Of a DNA stretch of 22,668 nt, positions 1 to 8,197 are shown one piece after another. Position numbers and translations under genes: made by a program. Numbering within the stretch: position 1 is the stretch's first letter; the number at the start of each line of letters is the position of its first letter. This DNA is from CAZJJK01 sp964546285. Lineage in GTDB: Bacteria; Spirochaetota; Spirochaetia; Treponematales; Breznakiellaceae. The stretch is from the NCBI GenBank assembly GCA_964546285.1, contig CAZJJK010000051.1, forward strand, positions 1 through 22,668. Direction: 5' to 3'. Below the pieces are notes generated by a model. The model worked only from the letters and a program-made list of their open reading frames with translations. It searched no databases and was not told where the DNA came from.

Positions 1-115
1 AGCGGCGAAACCAGGGAGAATTCGAGGCGATTGCGCGCTGGTGGTAGGCGCAGGCGGGGTTGGGACAGAACTCGGGCATAAGGATAGCGGGGTGTCGAGA
101 AACGGGGCGGACCAT
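1..115 (-). CDS. Transposase-like protein, N-terminal fragment (cut by window edge)
   Basis: Not in a long open frame but readable: on the minus strand an ATG at 115 is preceded by a strong Shine-Dalgarno (CGGAGG, 127-122) with 6 nt spacing. The 38 visible residues are uninterrupted and run off the window start. They contain C-P-N-P-x-C around residues 17-22, followed by His and a Trp-Phe-Arg-Arg segment. A zinc-ribbon start of this form, followed by an aromatic/basic stretch, is familiar from insertion-sequence transposases that begin with a metal-binding finger. The match is from memory of the pattern, and the catalytic domain lies outside the window, so the family cannot be named. The nearby 25-nt repeat (213-237) may belong to the same element. 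Confidence 0.55.
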   Translation of the reverse strand, partial: MVRPVSRHPAILMPEFCPNPACAYHQRAIASNSPWFRR

Positions 116-551
116 GGTAAACCTCCGTTGGATATGAAGTAGTGTCATATACCGGTACGGGGCAATCGAGCGTCCTGCTTGTGTTTTGGGAAAAGTTTCT
201 AAATAATATCTTCAACAGAATTGGCAGCAGTTAGTAAGGCTTTGGGCATCCACTGAAGCGAGCCGATAAGCCTTTGCGGTAAAGCGTATCTCCGAGGCGG
301 CTCTTCCAAAACCCCAAACCTATGAAATTCAGCAGAAATGGCACGCGCGTATTTATCGCTATTGTATGTATTGTAAAAAGATAATATTGAGAATAAATCC
401 GCGATAAGTCTTGGCGAAACTAAGCGGCTTTTTCAGGAAATTCTACTGAATAGCCTTAGTGATGGCGCGGCTATAAGCTCTGTTGACTTATATGAAAAGC
501 GCGTGCGATAGTCTGCTAGACCTTGTTTTTTCAGCGAAGTGGCGGATAAGC
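116..551. other. Intergenic region between transposase fragment and ROK regulator
   Basis: Divergent intergenic region. It holds the minus-strand ribosome binding site for the transposase-like fragment (122-127), one copy of a dispersed repeat (213-237), and an AT-rich stretch at about 360-400 (TTGTAT at 362, TAATAT at 382, 14 nt apart) that could be part of the promoter for the ROK gene but has poor spacing. No RNA gene or terminator hairpin was recognised. Confidence 0.5.
213..237 (+). repeat. Dispersed 25-nt repeat, copy 1
   Basis: The 25 bases match 13991-14015 in the same orientation with only two mismatches; the identical core is AATTGGCAGCAGTTAG. Sequence on both sides of the repeat is unrelated between the copies. 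This copy lies about 100 nt upstream of the transposase-like start codon, where an insertion-sequence end would be expected, so it may be a terminal repeat. That is inference. Confidence 0.6.
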
Positions 552-1727
552 ATGTATAGTTCCAAACGGACAAAGCTAATCAATAAAAAACTGATTTTAC
601 GCACGATCTGGCTTAAGCCCGGCATCAGCCGAATAGAAATAGCGCGAAGACTCGGTCTGGATAAGTCAACGGTTACTAATTTAGTGGCCGAAATGATAGC
701 TTTTGGCTTAATTGTGGCTACCGATGAGGGCGAGGCTGGTCCTCATGGCGGCAGAAAACCCATACACTTGGAAATCAACGAGGATTTCGCCTGTGTTATC
801 GGTTTTGAACTACGGGCGGCCTCCTTCATAGCGGTCGTTGTCAATCTAGCGGGCCGTATTCTCTTTCAGCTAAGACAGGATCTGCCTTTTAATAGGGAAG
901 GATTAGCTGAGGCTTTTTTGGAAGCGTACGGCTATGTCAGCGAAAGGCTTAAAGCCTTAGGCTATAGACCGCTTGGCGTTGGTGTCGGCATAAGCGGCAT
1001 TGTCGATACCAGCTCAGGCAATATACGATTCTCCATTCCCCTCGGCGTTTACGAAAAATACGCTTTCGGCGTTGCCGTGGCCAGTCATATCGATATTCCG
1101 GTGTTTATTGAAAACGACGCCAATTGTTGTGCTTGGGGGGAGATAGCCTTTCACAAAGCCGCTAATCTCCGCGACTTCATGTTTGTGCTAATAGAATGTA
1201 GAAATGATGGCCAAGAGGCTGAGGGCTTTTGCGGTGTCGGTATTGGTATCGGCATAGTCATTGATGGGAAGGTTCATCGGGGTCTAGATTTCTCGGCCGG
1301 CGAATTCAGAAGCGCGTTTTGGCACGAGCGAAGCTCTACTCAGTTTTCCATAACTGAGGCTGAAATGGCTAAGCTTAAAATGGACGAGGCGACTCGTGCT
1401 CGTTTTATACAAGAATTATGCGTTAACTTAGCCTTGTTTATAAACACGCTTAACCTAAAACAGGTTTTTATCGGCGGGGATATAGAACTCTGCGGTGATG
1501 GGATTGTCAGTATCTTGCGCGAGGCCGTTAATCGAAATTGGCCTTATAACGATCCGGTTGTCTGCGATATACGCTTTTCATCCGTAGGCGACTGGGCTGT
1601 AGCCTATGGAGCGGCTGGCATGCTGCTGGATCGATTATTCGCGTATCGTATCTTTCCGGCGGGGGGCGGACGAAGCGAGTCAAACCCGCCGTTGGATACC
1701 CTTTTCGCCCGCTCTCAACAAGAATAA
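552..1727 (+). CDS. ROK-family transcriptional regulator (sugar-responsive, zinc motif missing)
   Basis: 391 aa from ATG 552; the frame extends upstream to a TTG at 483, but 552 gives the normal N-terminus of a ROK repressor. Residues 1-60 form a winged helix-turn-helix (segment I-S-R-I-E-I-A-R-R-L-G-L-D-K-S-T-V-T). The rest is the actin-like ROK fold: GVGVGISGIVD, the conserved ENDAN..A..E segment, and GVGIGIGIVIDG followed by G....SAGEF. Known ROK proteins continue here with a GH and a Cys-rich zinc loop (CxCGxxGCxE). In this protein the segment reads SAGEFRSAFWHERSSTQFS, with no Cys cluster and no His ligand, so it is probably a regulator rather than an active sugar kinase. The signal sugar is unknown. 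It precedes glycosyltransferase, HAD and lipoprotein genes on the same strand by 76 nt and may control them. Confidence 0.85.
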   Translation: MYSSKRTKLINKKLILRTIWLKPGISRIEIARRLGLDKSTVTNLVAEMIAFGLIVATDEGEAGPHGGRKPIHLEINEDFACVIGFELRAASFIAVVVNLAGRILFQLRQDLPFNREGLAEAFLEAYGYVSERLKALGYRPLGVGVGISGIVDTSSGNIRFSIPLGVYEKYAFGVAVASHIDIPVFIENDANCCAWGEIAFHKAANLRDFMFVLIECRNDGQEAEGFCGVGIGIGIVIDGKVHRGLDFSAGEFRSAFWHERSSTQFSITEAEMAKLKMDEATRARFIQELCVNLALFINTLNLKQVFIGGDIELCGDGIVSILREAVNRNWPYNDPVVCDIRFSSVGDWAVAYGAAGMLLDRLFAYRIFPAGGGRSESNPPLDTLFARSQQE

Positions 1728-1741
1728 GGCTCGCCCTCTCG

Positions 1742-1769
1742 TCCGCTTAGGACGTTGCCGGTAAGCGGA
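1742..1769 (+). promoter_or_regulatory. 8-bp hairpin between ROK gene and glycosyltransferase
   Basis: TCCGCTTA (1742-1749) pairs perfectly with TAAGCGGA (1762-1769) around a 12-nt loop. It lies in the 76-nt gap after the ROK stop and 22 nt before the AAGGAG ribosome binding site of the next gene. No T-tract follows, so it is not a canonical intrinsic terminator; it could be an operator for the upstream repressor, an attenuator or an mRNA processing site. Confidence 0.4.
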
Positions 1770-1803
1770 TAGTAGAGTACACTATGGCGGAAGGAGTGCC
1801 GTT

Positions 1804-3255
1804 TTGCGTATCGCGTTATTGCATTATCATTTGCATAAAGGCGGAGTCGCATCGGTCATCCAAGGCCAGACGCGATCTCTGTTGGAAGCCGGTCATGAAG
1901 TGCTTGTCATAACTGGCGAGACCGCGGTGACAAAGTCAAAAAAAATAGCCAGTGAACATTGCGATTATGCCGGCGCGGATTTGGCTATAGTACCAGGGCT
2001 TCGTTATGACCAGCGTAGAGCCACGGATCACATTGATGGCGCGGAAACAGCCAGTCAGCTCGCCGCCGCCATTGTTGACGCAATGTCGCGTCGTTGGGGC
2101 TCTCCAGCCGATATCGTTCATGTCCATAATCCGCTAATCCGAAAGAATTCTTTGCTCCTACCCGCGTTGCGGGAACTTAAGGATCAGGGAATAAGATTAT
2201 TACTGCATAACCATGATTTCGCGGAGGATTATCGGCCGGATGTGTATACGCCTCGTGAGCCTTATCCTGAGGATTCGCATTACGCTGTCCTAAACGGCCG
2301 TGATTATTCTTTTTTAAGGCGGGCCGGTTTAGCTCAGGAGGGAATCCATCTTTTACCCAATGCCGTTCTTCCTCTTTCGGCGGAGGATGGTCAAAAGAGA
2401 ACCCGCTATTTGTACCCGGTCCGCGCGATTCGGCGGAAAAATATAGGCGAGGCCTTACTGCTCTCCCTCTTTATTCCTCACGGAACGACAGTCGCTATTA
2501 CGCTGCCGCCTAATTCCCATCGTGATTTCTCTTCCTATCGTCTCTGGAAGGAAACCGCTGAACGTCTTCGTCTCCCGCTTGAATTCGAACTCGGTGAAAA
2601 AGACAGTTTGCCCCGTCTCCTCGGTAGCGCCCGCTGCGCTATCACCACTTCCGTGAAGGAAGGTTTCGGATTTTCTTTCCTGGAACCATGGACGGCTTTC
2701 CGCGCTGTTATAGGGCGGCGTCTTGATTATGTATGTTCCGACTTTGAGAAAGCCGGAGTATGTTTTGATGGTTTATATGATTCTATCGATATTCCCCTGG
2801 TATATTTACCCGCGCCCTTGCTTAGGCGGAAAATGGAGGCGGCTTTAACTAGCGCTTATCGCGCGTATCAGCTTGAGGTGCCCACGTATCAAATTAAGAT
2901 GATGACAGACGTTATATTTTCACGGGATATGTTTGATTTTGGGCGCTTGGATGAAGAACTTCAGATAGAGATACTTGAAACCCTTTGTTCAAACGAAGCA
3001 GCCAAGGCGGATCTAGCGGACGCCAACCCCTTTTTGGCCGGGCTGGCGGAGCGCGAGTTCGATGATGATGTGATCGCGGATAATCGGGCTAAGATACTTG
3101 ACGCCTACGCGCCATCAGCGGCCGCGTTGCGGCTCTTAACCATCTATCGGCATGTGATGGAAACGACCATTCATCAACGTCTATCAAAAAGCATATTATT
3201 GGAATTGTTTTTAGACCCTCCGCGTTTATCTCTGATCGGGACGGTGTATGACTGA
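1804..3255 (+). CDS. Glycosyltransferase, GT-B fold, GT4-like retaining type
   Basis: 483 aa. TTG start at 1804, supported by AAGGAG (1791-1796) 7 nt upstream and by the N-terminus MRIALLHYH followed by K-G-G-V, the glycine-rich first loop of GT-B enzymes. The segment DIVHVHNP is the typical end of the N-terminal Rossmann-like domain. A C-terminal KEGFGFSFLEP (around residues 285-296) is the E-x7-E motif that binds nucleotide-sugar in retaining GT4 enzymes. The R-R-K-N region at about 215 resembles the R/K phosphate-binding pair. About 130 residues at the C-terminus after the GT core are not recognised. The acceptor and sugar donor cannot be predicted. The stop codon overlaps the start of the HAD gene by 8 nt, so the two are translationally coupled. 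Confidence 0.8.
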   Translation: MRIALLHYHLHKGGVASVIQGQTRSLLEAGHEVLVITGETAVTKSKKIASEHCDYAGADLAIVPGLRYDQRRATDHIDGAETASQLAAAIVDAMSRRWGSPADIVHVHNPLIRKNSLLLPALRELKDQGIRLLLHNHDFAEDYRPDVYTPREPYPEDSHYAVLNGRDYSFLRRAGLAQEGIHLLPNAVLPLSAEDGQKRTRYLYPVRAIRRKNIGEALLLSLFIPHGTTVAITLPPNSHRDFSSYRLWKETAERLRLPLEFELGEKDSLPRLLGSARCAITTSVKEGFGFSFLEPWTAFRAVIGRRLDYVCSDFEKAGVCFDGLYDSIDIPLVYLPAPLLRRKMEAALTSAYRAYQLEVPTYQIKMMTDVIFSRDMFDFGRLDEELQIEILETLCSNEAAKADLADANPFLAGLAEREFDDDVIADNRAKILDAYAPSAAALRLLTIYRHVMETTIHQRLSKSILLELFLDPPRLSLIGTVYD

Positions 3256-4207
3256 TAAAGCCGCTGATGAGCGCGATCACCTTTTTATAGAGTTTATCCG
3301 CTCGTCCTCGCGACCCCTATCGCCGCTTCCGCCGTCTCCCTTGCCCGACGCTTTTGCCGATAAAAAATTCTCAAGTGAAAAGCGTGTCCATGGCTTCTAT
3401 AAGGCTGTTATTTTCGATATTTATGGCACCTTATTGGTGTCATCCGCTGGTGATATCGCCGCCGACGGCGGGTATCGCCGCGCTTCCATTGACGCTTTAG
3501 CGGCCACCTTCGCGCCTGGACGTACCGGCGAGGAGTTAAAGGACTATTTTCGTCGCGCTGTTTTAAGAGAACACGAACGTTTATTTCCCCTGACTCCGTT
3601 TCCGGAAGTGAGAGTGGATGAAATTTGGTCAGGTTTGCCAGGTTTAGCCTCCGGCGCGAAGCCCGAGGAATTGGCCCTAAGATATGAGCTCGCGGTGAAT
3701 CCCTGTTATCCCATGCCTGACGCGGCCGCCGCTATAGCCGCGCTGCGCGACGCCGATATCGTTCTTGGCTTGGTGTCCAACGCGCAAGCTTTTACGCCCT
3801 TATATTTTGACGCTCTTTTTGGCGCGTCGATGGATTCTTTGGGCTTTAGCGCCAAACTTTGCGTTTATTCCTATCTTCGCCGACGCGCCAAACCTTGTCC
3901 CGACTTATTCAATGAAGCCGTGTCGGCATTGGCGGCGCGCGGTATTCGCGCCGATGAAGCCCTGTTTGTCGGCAACGATATGTTGAATGATATTTTTGGC
4001 GCGTCAAACGCCGGCTTGGCTACTTGCTTATTCGCTGGCGACGGGCGTTCTTTAAGGCTGAGGAGCGGGAATCCCTTGTGTGAAGCCTCTCGTTGCGACT
4101 ATGTAATTTCCTCCTTAGCGGACTTGCCGGCACTTTGCGGCGCGGCTGATTTTTCGCTGAGAGATGATCAACATTTATCTCGGCAAGGCAATGAGAAACG
4201 GGGTTAG
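3248..4207 (+). CDS. HAD-superfamily hydrolase
   Basis: 319 aa, beginning with an ATG that overlaps the glycosyltransferase stop (ATGACTGA). After an unusual N-terminal extension of about 50 residues, proline/serine-rich at 20-35, the HAD core starts: motif I VIFDIYGTLL with the nucleophile Asp57 (D-x-Y-G-T, as in haloacid dehalogenase and phosphatase subfamilies), motif II LVSNAQ, motif III Lys in RAKPCPDLF, and motif IV VGNDMLNDI. A helical cap lies between motifs I and II, so it is a C1-type enzyme. Likely a phosphatase acting on a small phosphorylated metabolite; coupling to a glycosyltransferase suggests a sugar phosphate, which is inference. The substrate is unknown. Confidence 0.8.
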   Translation: MTDKAADERDHLFIEFIRSSSRPLSPLPPSPLPDAFADKKFSSEKRVHGFYKAVIFDIYGTLLVSSAGDIAADGGYRRASIDALAATFAPGRTGEELKDYFRRAVLREHERLFPLTPFPEVRVDEIWSGLPGLASGAKPEELALRYELAVNPCYPMPDAAAAIAALRDADIVLGLVSNAQAFTPLYFDALFGASMDSLGFSAKLCVYSYLRRRAKPCPDLFNEAVSALAARGIRADEALFVGNDMLNDIFGASNAGLATCLFAGDGRSLRLRSGNPLCEASRCDYVISSLADLPALCGAADFSLRDDQHLSRQGNEKRG

Positions 4208-4210
4208 CGG

Positions 4211-5146
4211 ATGAGGAAACAAGGGTTGATCTTTATCCTCGCGCCCTTATTGACGGTGTTATCGCTTAGCTCCTGCTCTTTTTTAAGTTCAAGGGCTGAT
4301 GCCTCGGCGGCTAAGGCCGCTATCCAGCTTGCCCAGGCCGCCTCGGCTTTGAAGGCGGTTTATGGCATAAGCGCGGCGGAACCGGCTGCCATCCGCGCTT
4401 CGGCTTTTTTTGGCTGGCCCTCTTTCAAATGGGAAGCTATTCGCGCTCCGGAATTGTATATTGACGCTGTTGGAAGTTTTTCGTTCAGAGCTTCGTCACC
4501 GCCCGCCACCGCCGCTTTAAGCGAGGATTTTCCCTGCCATTATGAGCGAACCGCTCATGAATTAAAAGCTATCGAATTAAACGCCTTATGGTGCTTTCTT
4601 AGATACGCCGCGGGCTTGGCCAATAAGGCGCGAATGGCGTTTTTAGGCGGGCAAGCGCGGGAGGGTCTTTTTCTTTACGGCGCGATGACGAGACTTTATC
4701 ACGAACTGGGAGAAAAGCGGGGAATGACGGTCGCCATGGCAAGAATTATCTCCGAAAACGGCGGCCTTATATCTGGGACCTGGCCGGAAGGGGCGGCCGA
4801 GCGGCGGATGGCGGACTGGTTATCGGCTTTGAAGCAAACGCTGGGCGAAAACGCGGGTGCCAAGGCCCTTGACTATCTGCTTTCAGCGCCAGAAGTGAAG
4901 CCGCTTAATCGGACTGAACGAGCCACGCTGACAGGCGTAGCTTTTTCTTTTCGCGACGAGCTGCCCACGCTTTTCTCGCCGCCGCGTGATGATCCACGCT
5001 GCCTGGCTTTTTTACCTAAACTTATGTGGGATGTGGATATTTTAGACGGTCTCCTTAAGGACGGAGCGGCGCTGAATCAAATACTGGCGATGACTGATGA
5101 AGCTGAACTGGCGGTCTATTTATCAACCCTCGCTTATCGCTATTAG
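4211..5146 (+). CDS. Lipoprotein of unknown function
   Basis: 311 aa. It starts 3 nt after the HAD stop, within the same transcription unit. The N-terminus is a lipoprotein signal: MRKQG, a hydrophobic stretch, then LSLSSC with the lipobox Cys at residue 22, so it is probably membrane-anchored. The mature part is Ala-rich and mostly helical, with segments such as KAAIQLAQAASALKAVYG near residue 35-52 that suggest a helical-repeat or TPR-like fold. I do not recognise a family. Its place after a glycosyltransferase and a phosphatase points to an envelope role, which is inference from context only. Confidence 0.7.
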   Translation: MRKQGLIFILAPLLTVLSLSSCSFLSSRADASAAKAAIQLAQAASALKAVYGISAAEPAAIRASAFFGWPSFKWEAIRAPELYIDAVGSFSFRASSPPATAALSEDFPCHYERTAHELKAIELNALWCFLRYAAGLANKARMAFLGGQAREGLFLYGAMTRLYHELGEKRGMTVAMARIISENGGLISGTWPEGAAERRMADWLSALKQTLGENAGAKALDYLLSAPEVKPLNRTERATLTGVAFSFRDELPTLFSPPRDDPRCLAFLPKLMWDVDILDGLLKDGAALNQILAMTDEAELAVYLSTLAYRY

Positions 5147-5219
5147 CATCCGGCGCCGCGACAGAGTCAGCTCGGCGAAGCCTGAAATGTTTTCGCTTAA
5201 ATAGAAAAGAGCGCGCGTC

Positions 5220-6692
5220 TTAAAAGGGGCCAAAGCCGACACCCACCGCTATGGCTAGAAAAGCCGAGGTCAGCCCGAGAATAGCGATTTGCAGTTTCCA
5301 GGTCCACGCCATCCACTTTGGATACGCGACAACCGTAAACGATAGGGCGATCAATAAAAGGGCGTTTGTCGGGAAAAACATATTGGAAAAACCGTCGCCA
5401 AAATCAAAAGCGAGAACCGCGGTTTGGCGGGTTATGCCAACCAAGTCGGCTAGCGGCGTTAAGAGGGGCATCATTAAAAAGGCCTTGGCGCTGGCTGAGC
5501 CGATAAAAAAATTCATTACCAGTGTGGCCGCGTACACCAGGAAGGCCGCCCGGAGCGGGGGGGCGCCTCGGATCAGCTCGGCGATACTATGGAGCAAGGT
5601 GTCCATTATTCTACCGGATACGATAATATGCTTAACGCTGTACGCCAGCAAAATAAGGATTACGCCAGGCAGAAGATTCATGGCTCCCTTGCCGAAAGCG
5701 GCTAAAAGAGCTTTTACGGAAAGTCCCGTGAAACGTCCTCCACCAAAACCTCCCACTAAAAAAAGCAGGCCCATGACGGGAAAGGCGAGATCCGATAAGC
5801 CGGGCAAACGGGCGGTAAGCAGCACCGTAAGCATAGCTATTCCGACGCAAGCCGCGAACCAGACCAGAGCGCGGCTTATTCCGCGTCGGTCTCTAGCGCT
5901 GGAAGGGGCTTGGGCCTTAGGGGTGGATCTCAATTGGGCGCGCAGCGCTTCGTCGGAAGCGAAGCTTAAGGATAATTCCGGCTTCTTTTCGATCTTTTTG
6001 GCGTAGCGTAGGACGAAGCCTGTCACTAAAGCATAGACCGCGGCGAAAAAAATGATCCGGAATACAGAACCCGAAAAAAGAGGCAGGTCAGCTATCTTTT
6101 GAGCCACGGCGATGGTAAAGGGATTCGTGACGGCGGCGGCGAACCCAAAGGCCAAAGGTAAGAGACTTAAGCCAAGCCCAGTCAAGGAATCCCAGCCCAG
6201 GGAAATAGCTAAGGGAACGATGAAGATAATCATTGGCACCATGCCTTCATACACGCCGATGAAAGCGGAAGAAGTCATGAAAAATAAAATAATCAAGGCC
6301 GCTAAAAGGTATTTCTTAGCGCTAAAGCGTCTAACTAAACGTTGAATCAACTCTTCCATTACGCCCGCGCCTTCCAAGATGGCTATGGCGCCGCCCACGG
6401 AAATGATGAAAAGGATGATGGTGATAACGGTGATATTACCTTCGGAGAAAAGCAGTTCTATCGGCGCGGTAAACCAGCGCCAGATGGGATAATTTGGTTT
6501 GTCGATATAGCTGAAACTGCCGTCAACAACTAGGGTCCTGCCATCCACCACAACCCTTTGGTATTCGCCGGCAGGCAGAACTAGGACCAGGATACCTGAG
6601 ACGATGATCAGACAGAGAATGATGACCGCTGATAGTAAAAAGGCGTTTCTTCCAATTTTTAGAGCGCTTGTTCGGGCGGCGGTTTTTTCCAT
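5220..6692 (-). CDS. YfcC/DcuC-family membrane transporter
   Basis: 490 aa, ATG at 6692 with AGAGGAG about 9 nt upstream. An integral membrane protein with about 12 hydrophobic segments. The N-terminal LVLPAGEYQRV, followed after one loop by YPIWRWFTAPIE, then a membrane region with GGAIAILEGAGVM and, in the C-terminal half, NFFIGSASAKAFLMMPLLTP and FGDGFSNMFFPTN, are the conserved features of the YfcC family (related to C4-dicarboxylate DcuC and basic amino-acid antiporters). It moves an organic anion, amino acid or small peptide across the inner membrane; the exact substrate cannot be read. It is the last gene of the minus-strand run and follows an M20 peptidase by 79 nt, a pairing that suggests import of a substrate the peptidase hydrolyses. 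Confidence 0.85.
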   Translation of the reverse strand: MEKTAARTSALKIGRNAFLLSAVIILCLIIVSGILVLVLPAGEYQRVVVDGRTLVVDGSFSYIDKPNYPIWRWFTAPIELLFSEGNITVITIILFIISVGGAIAILEGAGVMEELIQRLVRRFSAKKYLLAALIILFFMTSSAFIGVYEGMVPMIIFIVPLAISLGWDSLTGLGLSLLPLAFGFAAAVTNPFTIAVAQKIADLPLFSGSVFRIIFFAAVYALVTGFVLRYAKKIEKKPELSLSFASDEALRAQLRSTPKAQAPSSARDRRGISRALVWFAACVGIAMLTVLLTARLPGLSDLAFPVMGLLFLVGGFGGGRFTGLSVKALLAAFGKGAMNLLPGVILILLAYSVKHIIVSGRIMDTLLHSIAELIRGAPPLRAAFLVYAATLVMNFFIGSASAKAFLMMPLLTPLADLVGITRQTAVLAFDFGDGFSNMFFPTNALLLIALSFTVVAYPKWMAWTWKLQIAILGLTSAFLAIAVGVGFGPF

Positions 6693-6771
6693 CCGTTAAT
6701 CTCCTCTGATGAGTATTCTGATCCGTGCCATAAAGCGGCGTGTACCCTTTTTCGGCTTGGTAAGCGAATAG

Positions 6772-8124
6772 TCACAAGTTTTCAAATAATTCCCGGTAAA
6801 AGTCAAAAATCGTCTTAAAATTTGTGAGGGATATACGCTCGTCATGTCCATGAATCCGAGCCAGCTCTTCGGCGTTCAATTTATAGGGCGCGAAGCGATA
6901 TATGGCGTCGCATAGTGGCGCGTAGTGACGGGAATCGGTGGTAGCCGTAACCAGAAAGGGTAAAACAAGCGCGTCTGGAATCACGGTGGCCACGGCGTTT
7001 GCGATGGCCCGCCAGCCCGCGTTGTCTGCGGTAGCGGCGTTCATGGGGACAGGATCATTAGCCAGCCGTTTTGGATAGCGCGCTACCTGTACTCGTGGAT
7101 CGCCGATAGCCCGTTTAATATACGCGATAGCCGAATCCACGGTTCGACCAGGTAACAGCCGAAGGTTAAGCGTCGCTCGGGCCACGGAGGGCATGACATT
7201 ATCGGCTGGGCTACCCTCCAGTTGGGTTAGCGCTACCGTGGTGCGTAGCAACGCCGCCGTCGCATCGTCTTTGCCGGCTAAAACGAAGAAAAGGCGGCCC
7301 AGCGCGCGGGCGTGGCTAAGGACAAAAGATCGCGGAAAGGCGGCAAGAGCGGCTAAGCCCTTAAAAAAAGATTCCGCGGATGTGGATAGACGCCAGGGGA
7401 AGGGTTTTTGGGCTATTTTTAACAGGGCTCGGGCTAAAATAGCGGCGGCTTGGACACGCGGCGGCCGTGAAGCGTGGCCTGTTTTTTGATCCACCCGTAA
7501 TTCAATGCTGAGATAGCCTTTTTCCTCAACACCGATAAGGGCCAGGGGCTGTGTAACGCCGCTTAAAATACCGTCCGCGACTATGCTACCCTCATCCAAA
7601 AGCCAAGAAAAACGAAGGCCGCGTTCACGGAAACGTTGGACGATTTTCATCGCGCCTAACTCGCCGGAACGTTCTTCGTCTCCCCCAAAAGCGAAGTATA
7701 TATCCTGTTCTGGGGTAAATCCGCTTTCCATCAGCTCTTCGGCGGCGGCGACAGCGCCTATCAGAGTGCATTTAGTGTCCAGGCTGCCACGCCCCCAAAT
7801 CCACGCGTCCTTAAGCTCCGCGCCAAAGGGGTCTACCGTCCATGCGGCGCTTTCCACTGGAACCACATCATAATGCGCCAGCATCAGAACCGGCGCTCCG
7901 TTCCCTCGGCCAGGCCAGCGGTAAATAAGAGCGAAGGGGCTGAGAACCTCTTTTTCAACGGAAGTATGGAAAAGCGGAAAAGCTTCCTCAAGAAAACGCT
8001 GGAAATGTTCAAGCCGCGCTACGTTTTCCGTTTTCATTGAGTCTGATTCAGCTGAAGCGGCTTCATCCCAAACGGTAGGAATACGGAGGGCGGCGCGGAA
8101 ACGGTCTATAACGGAATCATTCAT
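6772..8124 (-). CDS. M20-family metallopeptidase (carboxypeptidase S / PM20D1-like)
   Basis: 450 aa from ATG 8124, chosen because AGAAGG lies about 10 nt upstream; a longer frame to 8163 has no such signal. Zinc-binding and catalytic residues of M20 are all visible: H84 in AHYDVVPV with D86, D116 in GRGSLDTK, the general base pair E150-E151 in GGDEERSG, D177 in LLDEGS, and H425 or H427 in the C-terminal HGHDER. The DPF.A.L....IWGRG spacing is typical of the carboxypeptidase S/PM20D1 branch, which cleaves peptides or N-acyl amino acids. The dimerisation domain sits in the middle (about 200-330). No signal peptide, so cytoplasmic. It sits 73 nt after the upstream gene and 79 nt before the YfcC transporter. 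Confidence 0.9.
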   Translation of the reverse strand: MNDSVIDRFRAALRIPTVWDEAASAESDSMKTENVARLEHFQRFLEEAFPLFHTSVEKEVLSPFALIYRWPGRGNGAPVLMLAHYDVVPVESAAWTVDPFGAELKDAWIWGRGSLDTKCTLIGAVAAAEELMESGFTPEQDIYFAFGGDEERSGELGAMKIVQRFRERGLRFSWLLDEGSIVADGILSGVTQPLALIGVEEKGYLSIELRVDQKTGHASRPPRVQAAAILARALLKIAQKPFPWRLSTSAESFFKGLAALAAFPRSFVLSHARALGRLFFVLAGKDDATAALLRTTVALTQLEGSPADNVMPSVARATLNLRLLPGRTVDSAIAYIKRAIGDPRVQVARYPKRLANDPVPMNAATADNAGWRAIANAVATVIPDALVLPFLVTATTDSRHYAPLCDAIYRFAPYKLNAEELARIHGHDERISLTNFKTIFDFYRELFENL

Positions 8125-8146
8125 TAGAAAATCCTTCTGAATTGGT

Positions 8147-8183
8147 GTTCTCGCGAAAAACAAAGCTTTCGCGAAAAGCTATT
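8147..8183 (-). other. CGCG-centred palindromes in intergenic gap
   Basis: The 73-nt gap before the M20 gene holds a perfect 10-nt palindrome TTTCGCGAAA (8167-8176) and a second TCGCGA core (8151-8156). On the minus-strand transcript they could fold together into a hairpin of about nine pairs. There is no clear U-tract; it may be a weak terminator or a binding site. Confidence 0.3.
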
Positions 8184-8197
8184 GTGTTTTTATCGCC

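Noticed and set aside
5251..6006. 251-aa open frame on the plus strand
   Set aside because: Antisense to the YfcC transporter; basic, Lys/Pro-rich composition, no ribosome binding site and no family features.
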